Shown here piece after piece: positions 1 to 8,064 of a stretch of DNA of 64,000 nucleotides (positions within the stretch are counted from its first letter, which is position 1; every line of letters starts with the position of its first letter). Under the pieces are notes generated by a model. The model did no database searches. It saw only the letters and a list, made by a program, of their open reading frames with translations, and was not told the origin of the DNA. The translations under genes and the position numbers were made by a program. Source of the stretch: Streptomyces aureus (lineage in GTDB: Bacteria > Actinomycetota > Actinomycetes > Streptomycetales > Streptomycetaceae); assembly GCF_000725495.1 (NCBI RefSeq), contig NZ_JNZD01000033.1, positions 3,895 through 67,894 on the forward strand, in the 5' to 3' direction.

Positions 1-188
1 GGGTCTGGTGCAACCCGCCGGGCCGGGCGCTGGGCACCCCGCCGACCACGGCCACCGGCGAGCCCCTCCTCGACGCCTATCTGTGGATCAAGCGGCCCGG
101 GGAGTCGGACGGGGAGTGCGGGGGCGGACCGGCCGCCGGCCGCTGGTGGCCGGAGTACGCCCTGGAGCTGACCCGCGGCTCCCGCTGA
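1..188 (+). CDS. GH6-family endoglucanase-like protein, 3' end only
   Basis: Only the last 61 codons lie in the window; the reading frame enters at base 3 and stops with TGA at 186-188. The visible C-terminus contains VWCNPPGRALG, then LWIKRPGESDGECG and RWWPEYALELT. This is the usual ending of glycoside hydrolase family 6 cellulases, where the WxKxPGESDG segment lines the active-site cleft. The gene converges on glxA. In S. coelicolor and S. lividans a GH6 gene (cslZ) accompanies cslA-glxA and is thought to trim the tip glycan, so I infer the same role. The signal peptide and catalytic acids lie outside the window. Family call is fairly sure; the cslZ identity is inference from context. Confidence 0.8.
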   Translation, partial: VWCNPPGRALGTPPTTATGEPLLDAYLWIKRPGESDGECGGGPAAGRWWPEYALELTRGSR

Positions 189-280
189 CGTACGCCACGG
201 GCCGGACGGCGGCCCGTGGGCCACGACCCGCCCGCTGACGTACACCGCGCGCCGTACGACGGCCCGCGGGCCACGACCGT
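181..280. repeat. Imperfect 50-bp tandem duplication carrying two hairpin terminators
   Basis: Bases 181-230 and 231-280 are two diverged copies of one 50-bp unit, both starting cccgctgacgtac. Copy 1 holds a perfect 9-bp stem (195-203 with 211-219, 7-nt loop). Copy 2 holds the equivalent stem (245-253 with 261-269) with one central mismatch. The A-T pair at 197/217 in copy 1 is a G-C pair at 247/267 in copy 2, a compensatory change that suggests the stems are functional. They lie between the convergent GH6 and glxA genes and fit a double bidirectional terminator. Confidence 0.75.
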
Positions 281-289
281 CCTCCGGGG

Positions 290-2266
290 TCAGCGGACAT
301 GGATCCACTTCGCCTCGGACGGCGTGCCCCGCGCGTCCGTCACGAAGAGCATGTACCAGCCGGGCGGGACCAGCGCCGGGTCGTTCGGCACCTCGACGGT
401 GACCGCGTCCGCCGTCTTCGTCAGCCCCAGCTCGACCGACCGCTGCTCGACGTCCGTGGTGTGGGTGACGGCGCTCGGCCGCATCAGCCGGGCCCGCGCG
501 ACCCGTTCCGGGTGGGCGGTGGCGAACGTCGCCCGGCGGTCCGGGCCGAGTTCCTCGGGTCCGGCCCCGAGGACCGGGCGCCGCGCGCCGTCGCGGTGCA
601 GCGCCGGCGGGGTGAACACCTCCATGCGCTGCTCGAAGTGGCCGAGCTTGGTGTTCTTCTGATCGTCGAAGAGCGGGTCGGAGCCGAAGGTGGCGACCCG
701 GCCGTCGGGCAGCAGCAGCGCCTCGGAGTGGTAGTTGCGGCCGACGGTCGGGGCAGCGGCGTCGTGGAAGGTGTTGGTGCGGGGGTCGTAGAACTGCGCC
801 CTGAGGACGTTGCTGGCGCCGCGGCCCCGGTAGTCCCGGGAGCCGCCCGTGGTGAACACGGTGTCGTCCGGCATGATCACGCTGTTCAGATAGCGCGTCC
901 CCTGGGGAAGGTCGGGGCCGTCCTCGAAGACCGGGCTGTCCTTCTTGAGATCGACGATCGCGGTGCGCGGGGTGGACTTCCGGGACTCGCCGACGCCTCC
1001 GCCGCCGAGGATCATCACCTTCTGGTCCTGGGCGGGCGGGAGCAGCACCGAGGCGGAGGTCTCCGTCCGGTCGGCGTCCTTGAGGCCCGGCACCTTCTGG
1101 AAGGTGTTCGTCCGCGGGTCCCACAGGCCCGGCTCGCGGCCCTGGTCGGCGGGCCCGTACCCGGCGTTGGAGGCCGGGTAGAAGAGCTTGCCGCCCCGGG
1201 TGAGGAACAGGGCCGGGTAGGTCGGGAAGTAGCGGTGGGGCCCGGGGCTCCACCTCTTGGTCACCGGGTCGTAGACCTCGGTGTCGCCCGGGTCGATGAC
1301 CCCGACGTCGTCGAGCCCGGAGACCGCGAGGACCCGTCCGTCGTCCAGTCCCACCAGGGTGGGGTACCAACGGGCCTTGTCCATCGGGTCGACGGGGATG
1401 TACCGCTCGGCCTTGGGGTCGAACTCGTAGGCGGATCTGATGCCCTGGAAGTCCTGCTTCTCCAGGGTGATCTTCTCCGAGAGGCCGTACGTGTTGCGGG
1501 CGTCCTCGCCGCCGAGGCCGACGATCTCGTACTGGGCCCGCCGGTCGGTGACCGATCCCGGCCCCTTCTCCTCGGCCTCGACGAAGACCCGCGCCTCCCC
1601 GGCGGTGACCTCGGTCCGCCAGGGCTGCATGACCCCGTTGCGGTCGTAGGTGACGACCTGGTTCCGCTTCGCCCGGGGGACCGTGACGTCGACCCTGCTG
1701 ACGTAGTCGACTCCGGCGGGCGACCGGAAGACGGTGCCCTTCTTGAGGACGACGGTTTTGTCTGGGTTCTCGTTCTTCACTCGCATGCCGCCGCCGGCCC
1801 GGACGACCTCGCCGTCCAGCTTCTCGTAGCGGGCCGTGCCGCCCGCCACGAGCATCCGGCCGTCGGGGAGCTGGGCGTGCCCGGAGCAGAAGAAGTCGTC
1901 CGGGGTGGGGATCTTCTTGTAGGTGTTCGCCTTCGGGTCCCACAGGATCGTGTCGAAGGACCCCCGGTCGAACTTGCGCTGCTCGTTGCCCGACCCGGCG
2001 ACGATGAGCACCTTCCCGGTGTGCAGGAGGGCCGCGTGGATGGCGTTGGTGCGGTACTTCGCGGGGATGTCGATCCGGCTCCAGGAGCCGTACCGCGCCT
2101 GGTAGGCGGGCCGGGTGATCCGGTACTCGTGGTAGGTCTCACCGGCGAGGCCGAGCGCGGCCGGGGCGTTGAGTCCGGCGAGGACGGCGAGACCCGCGAT
2201 GCCGAGCAGTGTCTTCTTCGTCTTCTTCGAGGGCCGGTACGCCTGCGGGGAGGGCCGGTTCGCCAT
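290..2266 (-). CDS. glxA: GlxA copper radical oxidase (galactose oxidase-like)
   Basis: A 658-residue Kelch-type beta-propeller oxidase. A Lys-rich N-terminus is followed by one hydrophobic segment (about 20-42), a signal anchor or uncleaved signal. The cofactor motifs of the family are visible: FFCSGHA (the Cys that cross-links to the radical Tyr), NYHSEALLLPDGRV (Tyr and His near the copper) and VTHTTDVEQRSVEL (C-terminal copper His). In S. lividans GlxA oxidises the glycan made by CslA at hyphal tips and is needed for morphogenesis; that role is transferred here by family and by the immediate cslA neighbour. The ATG follows the cslA TAG by three bases, and a GGAGG lies across the junction, so the two genes are an operon. 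Confidence 0.93.
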   Translation of the reverse strand: MANRPSPQAYRPSKKTKKTLLGIAGLAVLAGLNAPAALGLAGETYHEYRITRPAYQARYGSWSRIDIPAKYRTNAIHAALLHTGKVLIVAGSGNEQRKFDRGSFDTILWDPKANTYKKIPTPDDFFCSGHAQLPDGRMLVAGGTARYEKLDGEVVRAGGGMRVKNENPDKTVVLKKGTVFRSPAGVDYVSRVDVTVPRAKRNQVVTYDRNGVMQPWRTEVTAGEARVFVEAEEKGPGSVTDRRAQYEIVGLGGEDARNTYGLSEKITLEKQDFQGIRSAYEFDPKAERYIPVDPMDKARWYPTLVGLDDGRVLAVSGLDDVGVIDPGDTEVYDPVTKRWSPGPHRYFPTYPALFLTRGGKLFYPASNAGYGPADQGREPGLWDPRTNTFQKVPGLKDADRTETSASVLLPPAQDQKVMILGGGGVGESRKSTPRTAIVDLKKDSPVFEDGPDLPQGTRYLNSVIMPDDTVFTTGGSRDYRGRGASNVLRAQFYDPRTNTFHDAAAPTVGRNYHSEALLLPDGRVATFGSDPLFDDQKNTKLGHFEQRMEVFTPPALHRDGARRPVLGAGPEELGPDRRATFATAHPERVARARLMRPSAVTHTTDVEQRSVELGLTKTADAVTVEVPNDPALVPPGWYMLFVTDARGTPSEAKWIHVR

Positions 2267-2269
2267 GGC

Positions 2270-4048
2270 CTAGGTGCCTCCTGTCGTCGTGCCGGTGACC
2301 GTGATGGGGGTGGCGGCGGCCGGTGACTCCCGGCGGTCGGGGAGCCGGACGGGCGCGGGCGCCGCGGGCGGGGTCCGGCGCTCCCCGGCGCGGGTGCGGA
2401 GCCAGACCGCGACCGGGGCGAGGGAGATGCACAGGGTCAGCAGCGCCCAGGTCCGCATGGCCGCGTGGGTGTGCCCGAGGACGGCCGAGGCGCCGAGCGA
2501 GACGGTGAGGAACGCGGCCCAGCCGAGGTGGATCCGGAAGGTCCCGAGCCGGTCGGGGCTCGCGTCGTGGCCCTTGGGGGTGACGACGAAGCGGCTGGGG
2601 CGGCGGAGCACCGCCTCGGTGAGCGCCTTCAGATAGACGGGCGCCGACAGGGCCGACATCGCCATGCCGGCCAGCCCGCCGGACCCCTCGGGCTCGTGCG
2701 GCGAGACGTTGTGCCGCCGGTTCCACAGGTAGAGACAGATCTGCAGGGCGGCCGCGTCGCTGTAGAGCATCAGCCACACGGACGCGGTGACCTGTGTCCC
2801 CGACGCCCCGAACCACAGGAAGAGGAAGCAGCTCAGGACGCCCAGGAGCCAGTTGACGGCCGTCATCGGGTAGTAGAGGAGCATCAGCGTGTACGACAGG
2901 AGCCGGCCGGCCGGCATGGAGAACAGCGCCTTCCCGTACTGCTTGATCAAGGTCTCGCAGGAGCCGCGCGACCAGCGGGTCTGCTGGGTGAAGAAGTCGG
3001 TCCAGGAGGAGGGGCCCTCACCGACGGCGAGCACGTCCGGTGTATAGACGGACCGCCAGTGCCGGCCCGTGCGGGGGTTGCGGTGCCGGTGCAGTTCGAA
3101 ACCGGTGGCCATGTCCTCGGTGATGGAGTCGTACAGCCCGCCGATCTGCCGGAGGGCCGCGATCCGTACGACGTTGTTGGTGCCGACGAACATGGGCGAG
3201 CCGTAGCGGTTGCCGGCGCGCTGGATCAGGGCGTGGAAGAGGAACTGCTGCGACTCGGCGGCCTTGGTGACGGGGTTCTCGTAGTTCCCGTACACCTGGG
3301 GTCCGACGACGAACGCGACGTCGGGGTCCCGGAAGTAGCCCATCATCCGCTCCAGGAACCCGGGCAGCGGGACGTGGTCGGTGTCGACGGAGGCGAAGAA
3401 GTCGTACGCGTGTCCGTAGAGGTCGAGCCAGGCGTTGTAGTTGCCGTGCTTGGTGCGGGCCCGGTGGCTTCCCTCCGGACGGTTCCACTCGGGCACTCCG
3501 CGCCGGGTGAAGTGCCGGACCCCGAGCTCGGCGCACAGGGCGCGGGCCCGGTCGTCGTCGCCCTCGTCGAGGAGCCAGACGTCGAGGGGGCCGGTGTGGG
3601 TGAGGGCGGCCGCCGCCTGAAGGGTGGCGCGGACGGTGGCGAGGGGTTCCTTTCCGGGGACGTAGGTCGTGAGGAAGGCGACCCGGGTCCCGTGGGCGGG
3701 AACGACGGGGACGGGGTCGCGGGCGACCATCGTCGCGTGGGCGATGCTCAGGACGTTGACGACCATGAACAGTTCGATCAGCCCGATGGCGACGAGCAGG
3801 GTGGTGTCGAGGGCGATCAGCCAGGGTTGGCCGCCCTCGCGGTCCACCCAGTGGGTGGGCCACACGAGATAGACGAGGAGCGCTCCGGTGAGGGCCGGGG
3901 CGAGGGTCATCAGCAGGACGGCGGTCGTTCGGTGCGGCTCTCGCGACAGGAGCTTGGTGTACTGCACCCGGTAGTCGGTGCCGGACGGCAGGGTCAGCGG
4001 TCCGGCCAGGCGGCCGTAGGTGTCGTAGTCGTAGCCCGCGGGCCGCAC
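2270..4048 (-). CDS. cslA: CslA cellulose-synthase-like glycosyltransferase, family GT2
   Basis: A processive GT2 enzyme of 592 residues with paired N-terminal membrane helices, a cytoplasmic catalytic domain and several C-terminal helices. Catalytic signatures are present: SVDTDHVPLPG (metal-binding DxD region), TEDMATGFELH (the TED base motif) and QQTRWSRG (the QxxRW acceptor-site motif). In Streptomyces CslA works with DivIVA and GlxA at the growing tip to make a beta-glucan. I chose the GTG at 4048 because GGGAGG sits 5 bp upstream. A GTG at 4099 would add 17 residues, but those codons have weak GC3 and no ribosome-binding site. The gene is translated just ahead of glxA. Confidence 0.9.
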   Translation of the reverse strand: MRPAGYDYDTYGRLAGPLTLPSGTDYRVQYTKLLSREPHRTTAVLLMTLAPALTGALLVYLVWPTHWVDREGGQPWLIALDTTLLVAIGLIELFMVVNVLSIAHATMVARDPVPVVPAHGTRVAFLTTYVPGKEPLATVRATLQAAAALTHTGPLDVWLLDEGDDDRARALCAELGVRHFTRRGVPEWNRPEGSHRARTKHGNYNAWLDLYGHAYDFFASVDTDHVPLPGFLERMMGYFRDPDVAFVVGPQVYGNYENPVTKAAESQQFLFHALIQRAGNRYGSPMFVGTNNVVRIAALRQIGGLYDSITEDMATGFELHRHRNPRTGRHWRSVYTPDVLAVGEGPSSWTDFFTQQTRWSRGSCETLIKQYGKALFSMPAGRLLSYTLMLLYYPMTAVNWLLGVLSCFLFLWFGASGTQVTASVWLMLYSDAAALQICLYLWNRRHNVSPHEPEGSGGLAGMAMSALSAPVYLKALTEAVLRRPSRFVVTPKGHDASPDRLGTFRIHLGWAAFLTVSLGASAVLGHTHAAMRTWALLTLCISLAPVAVWLRTRAGERRTPPAAPAPVRLPDRRESPAAATPITVTGTTTGGT

Positions 4049-4191
4049 ATCGCCCTCCCGTGGTGGAACGAGCCGGTGATCGTCATGGCTGGTACCCACA
4101 CATAAGTGGAGTTTTCGCGACGTGTCGAACGGGGTGGGTCCGAAGGGGTGCGACGGCGGGCGGGCGGGTGGTCTTCGGCCCGCGAACGCGT

Positions 4192-4218
4192 GAACCCCGG
4201 CCCTGGGGGCCGGGGTTC
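4192..4218. terminator. Perfect 12-bp hairpin terminator
   Basis: GAACCCCGGCCC (4192-4203) pairs perfectly with 4207-4218 across a TGG loop. It lies 19 bp past the stop of the minus-strand gene ending at 4238 and upstream of cslA, so it separates the two transcription units. No U tract follows, as is usual in Streptomyces. Confidence 0.75.
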
Positions 4219-4237
4219 CACGGAGAATCGTCTGCGG

Positions 4238-4531
4238 TCAGGCGGACAGGTGCCGCTCCACCGTCTCCACCTTGGAGGTGAGACCGTCCGTCACTCCGGG
4301 GCGGATGTCCGCCTTGAGGACGACCGAGACGCGGGGCGCGCGCTCCTCGACGGCGGCGACGGCGCGCTTCACGACGTCCATCACCTCGTCCCACTCACCC
4401 TCGATCGAGGTGAACATCGCGTCGGTGCGGTTGGGCAGGCCCGACTCGCGGACCACGCGGACGGCGTCGGCGACGTACTCCCCCACGTCCTCGCCGACAC
4501 CGAGCGGCGTCACGGAGAAGGCGACGATCAT
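4238..4531 (-). CDS. MTH1187-type thiamine-binding family protein (DUF77)
   Basis: A small 97-residue protein starting [11 protein letters not shown] and containing [16 protein letters not shown] and [12 protein letters not shown], which match the MTH1187/YkoF-like ferredoxin-fold family; some members bind thiamine. No signal peptide or membrane segment is visible, so it is probably cytoplasmic. Its ATG overlaps the stop of the upstream DUF3817 gene in an ATGA arrangement, showing translational coupling. The substrate is unknown here; no TPP riboswitch is visible upstream. Family assignment is good, function uncertain. Confidence 0.8.
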   Translation of the reverse strand: MIVAFSVTPLGVGEDVGEYVADAVRVVRESGLPNRTDAMFTSIEGEWDEVMDVVKRAVAAVEERAPRVSVVLKADIRPGVTDGLTSKVETVERHLSA

Positions 4532-4869
4532 GCCTTCACGCCTTCGGCGACGACACGGGAGGCGACGACCGCGTCCTCGGCCTCGCGCTTCAGCCGGCGC
4601 TCGGCGAAGAAGCCGCCGGTGGGCAGCACCGAGAGGACGAAGTAGAGGATGCCGGTGCGCGCGCTCCAGCGGGCGCGGTTCCAGGCGTCCGCCCAGAAGA
4701 CCACGTACAGGACGAAGAGGAAGCCGTGGACCGCGCCCATCACGGGCACGGCGTTGAAGTCCGTGGTCCGCTTCAGCACCGAGCAGACGAGCAGCAGCAG
4801 GAAGGAAACGGCCTCCGGGGCCGAGACCAGGCGGAGCCGGCGGAGTGCGGTGGCGGTCTTTATGTCCAC
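4528..4869 (-). CDS. DUF3817 integral membrane protein
   Basis: A 113-residue membrane protein with three hydrophobic stretches (about 18-33, 43-60 and 73-88) and a charged C-terminus. The pattern [16 protein letters not shown] followed by [13 protein letters not shown] and GFFAERRL is the DUF3817 (YdzA-like) signature; no biochemical role is established for the family. It starts with GTG at 4869 behind a modest AAGG. Its stop overlaps the start of the downstream MTH1187-type gene by four bases, so the two are one operon, transcribed divergently from the AIM24 cluster. Confidence 0.8.
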   Translation of the reverse strand: MDIKTATALRRLRLVSAPEAVSFLLLLVCSVLKRTTDFNAVPVMGAVHGFLFVLYVVFWADAWNRARWSARTGILYFVLSVLPTGGFFAERRLKREAEDAVVASRVVAEGVKA

Positions 4870-5032
4870 GGGTCACCTTCGGTGGGTTTCGCTGTCGGGG
4901 GGAACGCGCCCTTGTGAAAGCAAGCACAAGCGTCCCGGCCATTGTGGCATCCGGCGGCCGCGATCCCGGGCGCGGGGGGCGCCTGACACCCGCGTCCCGG
5001 TGCGGACGGCACGAGGGGCCGGGGGCGGACGG

Positions 5033-5046
5033 GCCCCCTAGGGGGC
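5033..5046. repeat. 14-bp perfect palindrome in the DUF3817/AIM24 divergent region
   Basis: GCCCCCTAGGGGGC is a perfect palindrome about 70 bp before the first AIM24 start and 165 bp before the DUF3817 start. It could be an operator or simply a small GC-rich cruciform. No matching second copy was found in the window. Confidence 0.45.
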
Positions 5047-5117
5047 GGATCAGGGGTGGGATCCACCCGTGGGCTCTGTCCGCCGTCCGGCCGTGCGGTT
5101 ACCTTCACTGCGTGGCG

Positions 5118-5750
5118 ATGTTTCGACTTCAGGGCAGCAAGGTGCTGGCCGTCGACATGACCGGGGACGCCGTGAAGGCGAAGAACGGCTCCATGGTCGC
5201 GTACGACGGCCAGATGGCCTTCAAGAAGCTCAGCGGGGGCGGTGAGGGGATCCGGGGGATGGTGACCCGGCGCCTGACCGGCGAGCAGATGACGGTGATG
5301 GAGGTGAAGGGGCACGGCACCTGCTGGTTCGCGGACCGGGCCTCGGAGATCAACCTGGTGTCCCTCCAGGGGGACAAGCTGTACGTGGAGTCGAGCAATC
5401 TGCTCGCCACGGACACCGGCCTGCGCACGGGCACGACGTTCACCGGGCTGCGCGGCGCCTCGCAGGGCAACGGACTGTTCACGACGACCGTCGAGGGCCA
5501 CGGCCAGGCGGCCATCACCTCGGACGGCCCCGCGGTGGTGCTGCGGGTCAGCGCCCAGTACCCGCTGACGGTCGATCCGGGCGCGTACATCGCGCACCAC
5601 GGCAACGTGCGGCAGTCGTTGCAGTCCGGTGTGACGTTCCGCACGTTCCTCGGCGAGGGCGGCGGCGAGGCGTTCCAGATGCGCTTCGAGGGCGACGGGC
5701 TGGTCTACGTCCAGCCCAGCGAGCGCAACACGATCGCGGGGGATGTGTGA
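5118..5750 (+). CDS. AIM24 family protein, copy 1
   Basis: A 210-residue beta-rich protein of the AIM24 (TRAP-like beta-roll) family. Visible family features are the opening LQGSKVLAVDM, the repeated G-hydrophobic strands (KGHGTCWFAD, LYVESSNLLA), the DPGAYIAHHGNV motif and GEAFQMRFEGDGLVYVQPSE near the end. There is no signal peptide or membrane segment. AIM24 is linked to mitochondrial architecture in yeast; bacterial members have no established function. The ATG at 5118 lacks a clear ribosome-binding site; a GTG at 5112 in the same frame is the alternative. It is followed one base later by copy 2. Confidence 0.8.
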   Translation: MFRLQGSKVLAVDMTGDAVKAKNGSMVAYDGQMAFKKLSGGGEGIRGMVTRRLTGEQMTVMEVKGHGTCWFADRASEINLVSLQGDKLYVESSNLLATDTGLRTGTTFTGLRGASQGNGLFTTTVEGHGQAAITSDGPAVVLRVSAQYPLTVDPGAYIAHHGNVRQSLQSGVTFRTFLGEGGGEAFQMRFEGDGLVYVQPSERNTIAGDV

Positions 5751-5751
5751 C

Positions 5752-6402
5752 ATGGCGTTCCGCGAGGTGAACTCGAAGATGGTCGAGGCCACGGTGATGC
5801 CGGGGCAGCGGCTGTTCAGTCAGCGCGGCGCGATGCTCGCGTACAAGGGCGAGGTGTCCTTCACGCCCAACATCCAGGGCGGGCAGGGCGGTGTGATGTC
5901 GATGATCGGCCGCCGGCTGGCCAACGAGGCGACCCCGCTCATGACCGTGGAGGGCTCGGGCACGGTGTTCTTCGGGCACGGCGGCCACCACGTCCAGGTG
6001 ATCACCCTCACGGGTGACACGCTGTACGTCGAGGCGGACCGGCTGCTGGCCTTCGACGGGACGCTGCAGCAGGGCACGGTGTTCCTGGGCTCGCAGGGCG
6101 GTGTCATGGGGATGGTGCGGGGCCAGGTGACGGGCCAGGGGCTCTTCACCACCACCCTCACGGGCCACGGCTCCGTGGCCGTCATGGCGCACGGCGGCGT
6201 CTTCGAGGTCCCGATCACCCCGCAGCGCGCGGTGCACGTGGACCCGCAGGCGTACGTCGCCCACCACGGCGACGTGCGCAACAAGCTGTCCACGGCGCTG
6301 GGCTGGCGCGACATGGTGGGACGCGGTTCGGGCGAGGCGTTCCAGCTGGAGCTGAGCGGCAGCGGTTCGGTGTACGTCCAGGCCTCGGAGGAGAAGCTGT
6401 GA
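5752..6402 (+). CDS. AIM24 family protein, copy 2
   Basis: A 216-residue paralogue of its neighbours, with the same architecture: MVEATVMPGQRLFSQRGAM, a Gly-rich linker with two GGVM segments, LYVEADRLLAFD, DPQAYVAHHGDV and GSGEAFQLELSGSGSVYVQ. The ATG at 5752 comes one base after the previous stop and its own stop overlaps the next GTG, so it is the middle gene of a translationally coupled triplet. It probably stays in the cytoplasm, since no export signal is seen. Function unknown; the coupling suggests the three products act in fixed proportion, perhaps as a hetero-oligomer. Confidence 0.8.
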   Translation: MAFREVNSKMVEATVMPGQRLFSQRGAMLAYKGEVSFTPNIQGGQGGVMSMIGRRLANEATPLMTVEGSGTVFFGHGGHHVQVITLTGDTLYVEADRLLAFDGTLQQGTVFLGSQGGVMGMVRGQVTGQGLFTTTLTGHGSVAVMAHGGVFEVPITPQRAVHVDPQAYVAHHGDVRNKLSTALGWRDMVGRGSGEAFQLELSGSGSVYVQASEEKL

Positions 6403-7199
6403 GCGGGTACGGAGGCCCCGGCGGGCCGGTGATCCACGATCCGATGTCGCTGCCGGTCGACGACAATGTCAACAAATACACCTTCTGCGTGGAACTCAAG
6501 GGGAGCGAGTGGTTCCTGCAGAAGGGCAAGATGATCGCCTACTACGGATCCATGGAGTTCAACGGCATCGGGCACGGTCGACTTGACCGTCTTGTCCGTA
6601 CGTCGTTCCATTCGCCACTGCACGCGAGCGACTGGGTCGTGGCGCAGGGCTCGGGCAAGATGCTGCTCGCCGACCGGGCCTTCGACGTCAATTCGTACGA
6701 CCTCGACAACGGCAACCTGACCATTCGCTCCGGCAACTTGCTCGCTTTTCAGCCAAGTCTCGCGCTGAAGCAGTCGATCGTGCCGGGCTTTCTGACACTG
6801 ATCGGAACCGGCAAGTTCGTGGCCGCGTCCAACGGTCCGGTGGTGTTCATGGAACCCCCGATCAGGGTGGACCCGCAGGCCCTCGTCGGCTGGGCCGACT
6901 GCCCCTCCCCGTGCCACCACTACGACCACGGGTACATGACGGGCGTGATGGGCGGTCTACGTGCGATGACGGGCCTCGGAGGGGCCTCCGGCGAGGAGCA
7001 CCAGTTCGAGTTCGTGGGGGCGGGAACGGTGCTGCTCCAGTCCACCGAGATGCTGATGGCGGAGCAGGCGACGGGGGCGGTCCCGCACCAGGCGGGAGTG
7101 CCCGGCGCGGGAGGGGCGCCCGGTCAGCACGGGCAGCAGGCCGGGGCACCGCGCCTTCCCGGACAGCTGGGGGACCTCCAGCGTCGCTTCGGGCTGTGA
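6399..7199 (+). CDS. AIM24 family protein, copy 3, with disordered C-terminal tail
   Basis: A 266-residue member starting with GTG inside a GTGA overlap with copy 2. The core (about 20-215) keeps the AIM24 strands (WFLQKGKMIAYYGSM, LTIRSGNLLAFQ, IRVDPQALVGWAD, HQFEFVGAGTVLLQSTE). It is the most diverged of the three: the HHG of the other copies is replaced by a Cys/His-rich stretch (WADCPSPCHHYDHGYMTG) that could bind metal. After residue 220 comes a Gly/Ala/Gln/Pro-rich tail (GAGGAPGQHGQQAGAP) absent from the other copies. Role unknown. Confidence 0.78.
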   Translation: MSGYGGPGGPVIHDPMSLPVDDNVNKYTFCVELKGSEWFLQKGKMIAYYGSMEFNGIGHGRLDRLVRTSFHSPLHASDWVVAQGSGKMLLADRAFDVNSYDLDNGNLTIRSGNLLAFQPSLALKQSIVPGFLTLIGTGKFVAASNGPVVFMEPPIRVDPQALVGWADCPSPCHHYDHGYMTGVMGGLRAMTGLGGASGEEHQFEFVGAGTVLLQSTEMLMAEQATGAVPHQAGVPGAGGAPGQHGQQAGAPRLPGQLGDLQRRFGL

Positions 7200-7267
7200 G
7201 CGGTAGTCTGCGGAGTGTGACGTCGAACGCGCATCGAACACGTGCGCACAGTCACACAACCCCTCAC

Positions 7268-7303
7268 TAGTTCGCATTTCAACATTTTAGGTAGACTTCA
7301 TTC
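7268..7303 (+). promoter_or_regulatory. AT-rich promoter of the MarR gene, probably leaderless
   Basis: A 36-bp AT-rich island in otherwise GC-rich DNA. TAGACT (7292-7297) is a good -10 element. Its end is 6 bp from the ATG at 7304, where transcription would be expected to start, and there is no ribosome-binding site, so the mRNA is probably leaderless. No clear -35 is seen, which would fit regulated transcription; MarR proteins often bind their own promoters. Confidence 0.5.
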
Positions 7304-7780
7304 ATGGAGACCGAGACGGCCACCCGCTGGCTGACCGATGCGGAGCAGTGCGCCTGGCGCACCCACCTGGAGGTCAACAGGCTGTTGACGTACCAGCTTG
7401 AGAGGGACCTTCAGCCGTTCGGGCTGACGATGAACGACTACGAGATCCTGGTGAACCTCTCCGAGTCGGAGGGCGTGCGCATGCGGATGAGCGACCTGGC
7501 CTCCGCCACCCTCCAGTCCAAGAGCCGTCTGTCGCACCAGATCACCCGCATGGAGAACGCGGACCTGGTGCGGCGCGAGAACTGCGAGTCCGACCGCCGG
7601 GGGCTGTACGCGGTGCTCACCGAGCACGGCATGGAGACCATGAAGAAGGTCTCGCCGCACCATGTGGCCTCCGTGCGGCGGCACTTCATCGACCTGGTGT
7701 CGCCCGAGGCCCTCGAGGACCTGCACAAGGCGCTGCGCCCGATCGCCGAGCACCTGCTGGGACAGCGCGGCAAGCCGTAG
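7304..7780 (+). CDS. MarR-family transcriptional regulator
   Basis: A 158-residue winged-helix protein. The central part LTMNDYEILVNLSES, MRMSDLASATLQSKSRLSHQ (recognition helix) and the wing LVRRENCESDRRGLYAVLTEHG are typical of MarR, including the DxR at the wing. The N- and C-terminal helices would form the dimer interface. By position and sequence I believe it corresponds to S. coelicolor SCO5405, reported as a pleiotropic regulator of antibiotic production; that is recalled, not shown here. It follows the AIM24 genes by 104 bp with its own promoter and is followed by a hairpin terminator. The ligand is unknown. Confidence 0.88.
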   Translation: METETATRWLTDAEQCAWRTHLEVNRLLTYQLERDLQPFGLTMNDYEILVNLSESEGVRMRMSDLASATLQSKSRLSHQITRMENADLVRRENCESDRRGLYAVLTEHGMETMKKVSPHHVASVRRHFIDLVSPEALEDLHKALRPIAEHLLGQRGKP

Positions 7781-7796
7781 ACACACGGCGCCGCCC

Positions 7797-7831
7797 GGGC
7801 GGCACGGTCCACCGACCGTGCTCAGCCGCCC
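7797..7831. terminator. Hairpin terminator after the MarR gene
   Basis: GCACGGTC (7802-7809) pairs perfectly with 7814-7821 over a CACC loop, and the stem extends outward as GGGCGG (7797-7802) with GCCGCCC (7825-7831) after a bulge. It lies 17 bp past the MarR stop. The remaining sequence to 8064 holds no gene I can support. Confidence 0.65.
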
Positions 7832-8064
7832 GCCGGGCCCCGTCCGTCACCCCGGGCCGGGCGTCCTCGGCCGCACGGTACCCCGCGTCCCCGTCCGGGC
7901 GCGGGGTTCCCGCTTTCCGCCCGCGGACGCGAGCCGGGGCCCCGGAGACCGCCGGGAGGAGCCGGGCGGGGGCGTGCCGTCCGGGTGCGCGCACCCGGCC
8001 GTGTGCGGCACACCGCGCCGCACACCGGCGCGCCGGGTCACCGCGACCCGCCGGGGCCGGGCCG

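Noticed and set aside
4238..4942. A longer 234-residue reading of the MTH1187-type gene
   Set aside because: The family domain starts at the ATG at 4531. Upstream residues are out of character and overlap the DUF3817 gene in a different frame.
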